In this document: piece by piece, positions 60,718 to 64,000 of the stretch | Layout: the number at the start of each line of letters is the position of its first letter | Position numbering within the stretch: the first letter of the stretch is position 1 | Source of the DNA: Oceanithermus desulfurans | Lineage (GTDB): Bacteria; Deinococcota; Deinococci; Deinococcales; Marinithermaceae | Reading direction: 5' to 3' | Length of the DNA stretch: 64,000 nucleotides | NCBI RefSeq assembly: GCF_014201675.1 | Contig: NZ_JACHEZ010000002.1 | Location: forward strand, 307,780-371,779 | Translations under genes and position numbers: made by a program | Notes under the pieces: model-generated | Told to the model about the DNA's origin: nothing | Databases searched by the model: none | What the model saw: only the letters and a program-made list of their open reading frames with translations

Positions 60718-61715
60718 CGCTCGAAACCCAGGTGCACCAAAAGAACCTGGTCAAGTGGGCGGCGGACAAGCCCGAGGTCGTCGTCTTCTCCGCCGACCTG
60801 ACCAGCTCCACCGAGGTCCGCCGCTTCGCCGAGACCTACCCCGACCGCTTCTACAGCTTCGGGATGACCGAGCAGAACATGATGTCGGCCGCCGGCGGCA
60901 TGGCCCGCGAGGGGTTCACCCCCTGGGTCCACACCTTCGCCGTCTTCCTCTACCGCCGCGCCCTCGACCAGGTGCAGATGTCGGTCGCCTACCCCAACCT
61001 GCGGGTGCGCATCGTCGGCTTCCTGCCCGGCATCACCACCCCCGGCGGGGCCACCCACCAGGCCATCGAGGACGTGGCCATCATGCGCGCCGTTCCCAAC
61101 ATGACCGTGCTCGAGACCGGCGACGCCGCCGACGTGGAGAGCGTGCTCGACGTGGCCCAGGGCGTCGACGGGCCGGTCTACATCCGCATGCTGCGGGGGC
61201 AGATTCCCCGGCTCTTCACCACCCCCATGCGGCTCGGCCGCGCCCGCCGGCTGCGCCGCGGGTCCGACGTGACCCTGTTCACCGCCGGCATCACCACCGA
61301 GGAGGCGATGCGGGCGACCCAGGTGCTCGAGCAGCGGGGCGTGAGCATCGAGCACCTGCACGTCACCACCCACAAGCCCTTCACCGACCCGGCGGTGCTC
61401 GAGGCCGCAAGCCGGCCCAAGTACGGCGTGATCACCTTCGAAAACCACACCACCGTCGGCGGCCTGGGCAGCGAGGTGGCCGAGGTGATGGCCGAGCACG
61501 GCGTCGGCAAGAGGCTGGTGCGCCTGGGCATCCCCGACACCTACGCCCACGGCGGCAGCCGCCCCTACCTGATGCGGCACTACGGCCTCGACGCCCTGGC
61601 GCTGGTGCGGGCGGTCGAGAAGCTGGTGGGCGAAGACCTGAACATCGGCGAGGACGACCTGGCGGCGGTGCGGGTGGAGCCGGTGCACGGCGACTTCAAG
61701 GCGGAGGCGTTGTGA
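60714..61715 (+). CDS. Transketolase-type C-terminal subunit (Pyr and C domains)
   Basis: Seen: 333 residues from GTG 60714. Pyrimidine-binding half with the catalytic Glu in YSFGMTEQNMMSAAGGMARE, VHTFAVFLYRRALDQVQMSV, TTPGGATHQAIEDVAIMRAV and VPNMTVLETGDAADVESVL; C-terminal transketolase domain with HLHVTTHKPFTDPAVLEAAS and ENHTTVGGLGSEVAEVMAEH. Similar to split transketolases and to the second half of DXP synthase. Substrate unknown. An 85-bp gap with low-complexity filler precedes the next gene. Confidence 0.87.
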   Translation: MTLETQVHQKNLVKWAADKPEVVVFSADLTSSTEVRRFAETYPDRFYSFGMTEQNMMSAAGGMAREGFTPWVHTFAVFLYRRALDQVQMSVAYPNLRVRIVGFLPGITTPGGATHQAIEDVAIMRAVPNMTVLETGDAADVESVLDVAQGVDGPVYIRMLRGQIPRLFTTPMRLGRARRLRRGSDVTLFTAGITTEEAMRATQVLEQRGVSIEHLHVTTHKPFTDPAVLEAASRPKYGVITFENHTTVGGLGSEVAEVMAEHGVGKRLVRLGIPDTYAHGGSRPYLMRHYGLDALALVRAVEKLVGEDLNIGEDDLAAVRVEPVHGDFKAEAL

Positions 61716-61800
61716 TGGGGAGTGGAATGTGGGAGGGGGGATGTGGGGCTTCCCGCCTCCTACCCCCTACCTCCTACTTCCTGCGGGCTGAGGGGGTCTC
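61716..61800 (+). repeat. Short low-complexity spacer between transketolase and RLP genes
   Basis: Runs of GGAG/CTCC-type text such as CCTCCTACCCCCTACCTCCT, similar to the filler near 14050. TGAGGGGG just before ATG 61801 may serve as ribosome-binding site. No promoter is evident. Confidence 0.4.
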
Positions 61801-62949
61801 ATGAACCGGCCGCGCTACGACACCGCCCTCCCCCTCTCCGGCGCGCGCTTCACCGCCCGCTACCGCATCGCCGCCGAAACGCCGGCGGCGGCCGAGGAGG
61901 CGGCCAGGGCGCTTGCGGTGGAGCAAACCATCGAGTTTCCCGCCGAGCTCGTGGAAGGAACGATCGCCCGTGAGGTCGTCGCCCGCGTCGAGAGCCTGCA
62001 AGAAACCGCCCCCGGCGTCTACGCCGCCGAGCTTTCTTTCGCCGTCGAGCTGGTGGGTGGCGAGCTGCCCCAACTCCTCAACGTCTTCTTCGGCAACTCC
62101 AGCCTGCTGCCGAACGTCCGGCTCGAGCGCATCGGCCTGAGCTCCGAGCTGGCCCGCCGCTTTCCCGGGCCCCGCTACGGCACCCGCGGCCTGCGCCGGG
62201 TGCTCGACGTGCCCGCCGGCCCGCTGCTTTCCACTGCCCTCAAGCCGCTGGGGTTGGGGCCCGAGGAGCTGGCCGCGATGGCCTACCGGTTGGCCCTGGG
62301 CGGGGTGCAGCTGATCAAGGACGACCACGGGCTGGCCAACCAGGCCTTCGCGCCCTTCGAGGCGCGGCTCGAGGCGGTCACCGCCGCCGTCGCCCGCGCG
62401 GAGCGCGAAAGCGGCATGAAGGCGGTCTACGCCCCCAACGTCACCGCCCCCGGCGAGGAGACGCTGCGCCGCGCCCGCCTGGCCCGCGAAGCCGGGGCCG
62501 GGGCGGTGATGGTCGCTCCGGGGCTGGTCGGCTTCGACCGCATGGAGCGACTGGCCCGCGAGGTAGGGCTGCCCATCCTCAGCCACCCCGCCTTCCTGGG
62601 CGGCTTCGTGCCCAAGGGCGACGGCGGCATCGCCCACTACGCCCTCTTCGGTCAGCTGCAGCGGCTCGCCGGGGCCGACGTGGTCATCTTCCCCAACTAC
62701 GGCGGCCGCTTCGCCTTCAGCCGCGAGGAATGCGCCCAGGTCAACGCCGGCCTCAAGGACGAGCTCACGGGCCTCGCCCCCGCCTTCCCCGCCCCCGGCG
62801 GCGGCATGAGCCTGGAGCGGGTGCCCGAGATGCGCGAGCTCTACGGCGACGACCTGATCTTTCTGATCGGCGGGGCGCTGCACCGGCGCGGGCCCGACCT
62901 CACCGAGAACGCCCGCCACTTCCGCCGTCTGGCCGCGGAGGTGAAATGA
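61801..62949 (+). CDS. RuBisCO-like protein (form IV)
   Basis: Seen: 382 residues. N-terminal domain (1-130) with FTARYRIAAETPAAAEEAAR and EGTIAREVVARVESLQE; TIM barrel from LLSTALKPLGLGPEELAAMA (the Lys175 equivalent). Metal/active loop GGVQLIKDDHGLANQAF keeps Lys201 and Asp203 but has His for Glu204. LPILSHPAFLGGFVP keeps the His294 area. FPNYGGRFAFS at loop 6 lacks Lys334, so it cannot carboxylate RuBP. PGGGMSLERVPEM and FLIGGALHRRGPDL are the phosphate-binding loops. It should be an enolase/isomerase or decarboxylase on a sugar phosphate. ATGA overlap with the regulator. Confidence 0.9.
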   Translation: MNRPRYDTALPLSGARFTARYRIAAETPAAAEEAARALAVEQTIEFPAELVEGTIAREVVARVESLQETAPGVYAAELSFAVELVGGELPQLLNVFFGNSSLLPNVRLERIGLSSELARRFPGPRYGTRGLRRVLDVPAGPLLSTALKPLGLGPEELAAMAYRLALGGVQLIKDDHGLANQAFAPFEARLEAVTAAVARAERESGMKAVYAPNVTAPGEETLRRARLAREAGAGAVMVAPGLVGFDRMERLAREVGLPILSHPAFLGGFVPKGDGGIAHYALFGQLQRLAGADVVIFPNYGGRFAFSREECAQVNAGLKDELTGLAPAFPAPGGGMSLERVPEMRELYGDDLIFLIGGALHRRGPDLTENARHFRRLAAEVK

Positions 62950-63896
62950 AGCCCGACGATCTGGTCACCGTCGCCGCCTGGCTCTACTACCACCAGGGCC
63001 TGAAGCAGGAGGAGGTGGCCCGCCGCCTGGGCGTCAGCCGCGTCAAGGTGGCCCGGCTGCTGGCGCGGGCCCGGGCCGAGGGGGTGGTGCAGTTCGTCAT
63101 CACCCGCCCCCTCCCCGAGCCCTTCCTCCTGGCCGAGGCGCTGCGCGAACGTTACGGACTGACCGCGGCGGTGGTGGTGCCGGCCGCCGGCTCGGTCGAG
63201 GCGACCCAGGACGCCCTGGGCGCGGCGGGGGCCGACTACCTGGCGGGCCGCCTGAGACCAGGTATGCGCGTCGGCCTCGGTTGGAGCAGCACCGTGGGCC
63301 GCATGGCCCCCTATCTGCGGCGGCTGCGGCCGGTAGAAGGTTGCACCGTGGTCGAGCTGGCGGGCAGCTTTCTGGGGCAGGCCAACCCCTACTCCATCAG
63401 CGGGCCGCTGGCGGCGGCGCTGGGGTGCGGGCTCGAGGCGCTGCCGGCGCCGGTGCTGGTCGAAAGCCCGGCGGTGCGCGAAGCGCTCCTGGCCGACGGG
63501 CGCATCGCCGCTGCGCTGGCCGCGGGGTGCAAAAGCGGCCTGGCCGTGGTCGGTATCGGCCAGGTAGGGCGGGAAAGCACCACCGTACGCACCGGCATGC
63601 TTAGCCCGGAGGAGATGGCCCTCATCGAAAAGGCGGGTGCGGTCGGCGACGTGCTGATGCGCTTTTTCGACGCCGACGGACGCCCGGTGAGGACGCCCCT
63701 CGACGAGCGGGTGCTGGCCGTAAGCTGGGACGACTTCCTGCAGATCCCCCACCGCGTCGCCATGGCCGCCGGCGCCGCCAAGCTCCCCGCGCTCGCCGCC
63801 GCCCTTCGCGGCGGCCTCTTCCATGCGCTGATCACCGACGCGCCGACGGCGGCGCGGCTCCTGGAGCCGCGCGGAAAACCGGGGCCGGATGGTTGA
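62946..63896 (+). CDS. SorC/DeoR-type sugar-phosphate-responsive regulator
   Basis: Seen: 316 residues from ATG 62946. HTH in GLKQEEVARRLGVSRVKVAR LLARAR (residues 18-41), then a SorC-like sugar-binding domain: VGLGWSSTVGRMAPYLRRL, VVELAGSFLGQANPYSISGP, VVGIGQVGRESTTVRTGML and VGDVLMRFFDADGRPV. Family members bind a phosphorylated sugar and release DNA. As last gene of the operon it probably controls the operator at 57512-57535 and senses a pathway intermediate. The stop codon is part of a downstream -35. Confidence 0.9.
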   Translation: MKPDDLVTVAAWLYYHQGLKQEEVARRLGVSRVKVARLLARARAEGVVQFVITRPLPEPFLLAEALRERYGLTAAVVVPAAGSVEATQDALGAAGADYLAGRLRPGMRVGLGWSSTVGRMAPYLRRLRPVEGCTVVELAGSFLGQANPYSISGPLAAALGCGLEALPAPVLVESPAVREALLADGRIAAALAAGCKSGLAVVGIGQVGRESTTVRTGMLSPEEMALIEKAGAVGDVLMRFFDADGRPVRTPLDERVLAVSWDDFLQIPHRVAMAAGAAKLPALAAALRGGLFHALITDAPTAARLLEPRGKPGPDG

Positions 63897-63921
63897 CACT
63901 TTTCTCCCCCTTTGATATCTT
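63893..63921 (+). promoter_or_regulatory. Strong consensus promoter at the window end
   Basis: TTGACA at 63893-63898, 17-bp spacer, TATCTT at 63916-63921: the best sigma-70-type match in the window. The TGA of TTGACA is the stop codon of the regulator gene. Confidence 0.75.
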
Positions 63922-63938
63922 GAGTCTTGCGCCCAGTA

Positions 63939-63952
63939 AGGACCACGGTCCT
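63939..63952. promoter_or_regulatory. Palindrome just downstream of the last promoter
   Basis: AGGACC-AC-GGTCCT lies about 12 nt after the expected transcription start. It may be an operator or the start of a structured RNA. The last 48 bases show no frame I trust. Confidence 0.4.
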
Positions 63953-64000
63953 CTACCCGGCGCACGGATCTTGAAAGGTGGCGTGACGTAAGTACCGTCC

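Noticed and set aside
63953..64000. tRNA or rRNA start at the window end
   Set aside because: No cloverleaf or rRNA sequence can be recognised in the 48 bases available.

Overview
The window is very GC-rich DNA from a member of the Deinococcus-Thermus phylum, most likely the Thermaceae (Oceanithermus/Marinithermus/Thermus-like). Reasons: the order pyk-eno-dnaN-oriC-dnaA next to mnmG-rsmG-parA-parB matches Thermus origins as I recall them; GTG and TTG starts are frequent; genes are packed with 4-nt ATGA/GTGA overlaps; many genes carry a TANNNT -10 hexamer 5-7 nt upstream of the start codon, the signature of leaderless mRNAs known from this phylum. It also has an arsenite oxidase (aioBA). The species is inferred, not proven.

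Layout. 1-8 kb is the replication origin: pyk (partial), eno, dnaN, a DnaA-box-rich oriC and dnaA on the minus strand; mnmG, rsmG, parA and parB on the plus strand, with two parS palindromes inside the mnmG and rsmG coding sequences. 8-11.2 kb is a competence operon (PH-like membrane protein, comEA, comEC). 11.3-19 kb holds small unknowns, a TPR regulator-like protein, a polyprenyl synthase, pyrophosphatase, a disordered membrane protein, a beta-helix lipoprotein and the start of an ArsR/SdpI/class-A-beta-lactamase-like operon (18.7-20.8 kb). 20.8-24.2 kb is a recently rearranged patch: a REP-associated Y1 transposase flanked by a 31-bp direct repeat, three related REP palindromes, a CPBP-protease/methyltransferase fusion and an ornithine-cyclodeaminase-family gene. 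24-34.4 kb has murA divergent from an RHH regulator, a Ser/Thr kinase with PQQ-type repeats, an unrecognised Cys-rich protein, Kup, an S9 peptidase and a DMT permease.

34.4-37.5 kb is aioBA. 37.6-45.4 kb has a second DMT permease, DUF456, a glutaredoxin-like protein, lgt-glmU-tatA-tatC, chorismate mutase/DAHP synthase, a polyferredoxin and a HigBA toxin-antitoxin pair. 45.5-48.5 kb is a two-component system, a small secreted protein and trpF. Just after trpF is a second, unexpected pair of perfect DnaA boxes. 48.9-56.6 kb is a branched-chain-type ABC importer operon with two acyl-CoA ligase-like genes embedded in it.

The most interesting system is the last operon (57.5-63.9 kb): mtnK, mtnA, a split and divergent transketolase, a RuBisCO-like protein and a SorC-family regulator, tightly coupled and led by a promoter with a repeat operator. 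It begins like methionine salvage but lacks mtnB/C/D here; it may be an alternative route for 5-methylthioribose or 5-deoxyribose. A strong consensus promoter follows at the window end.
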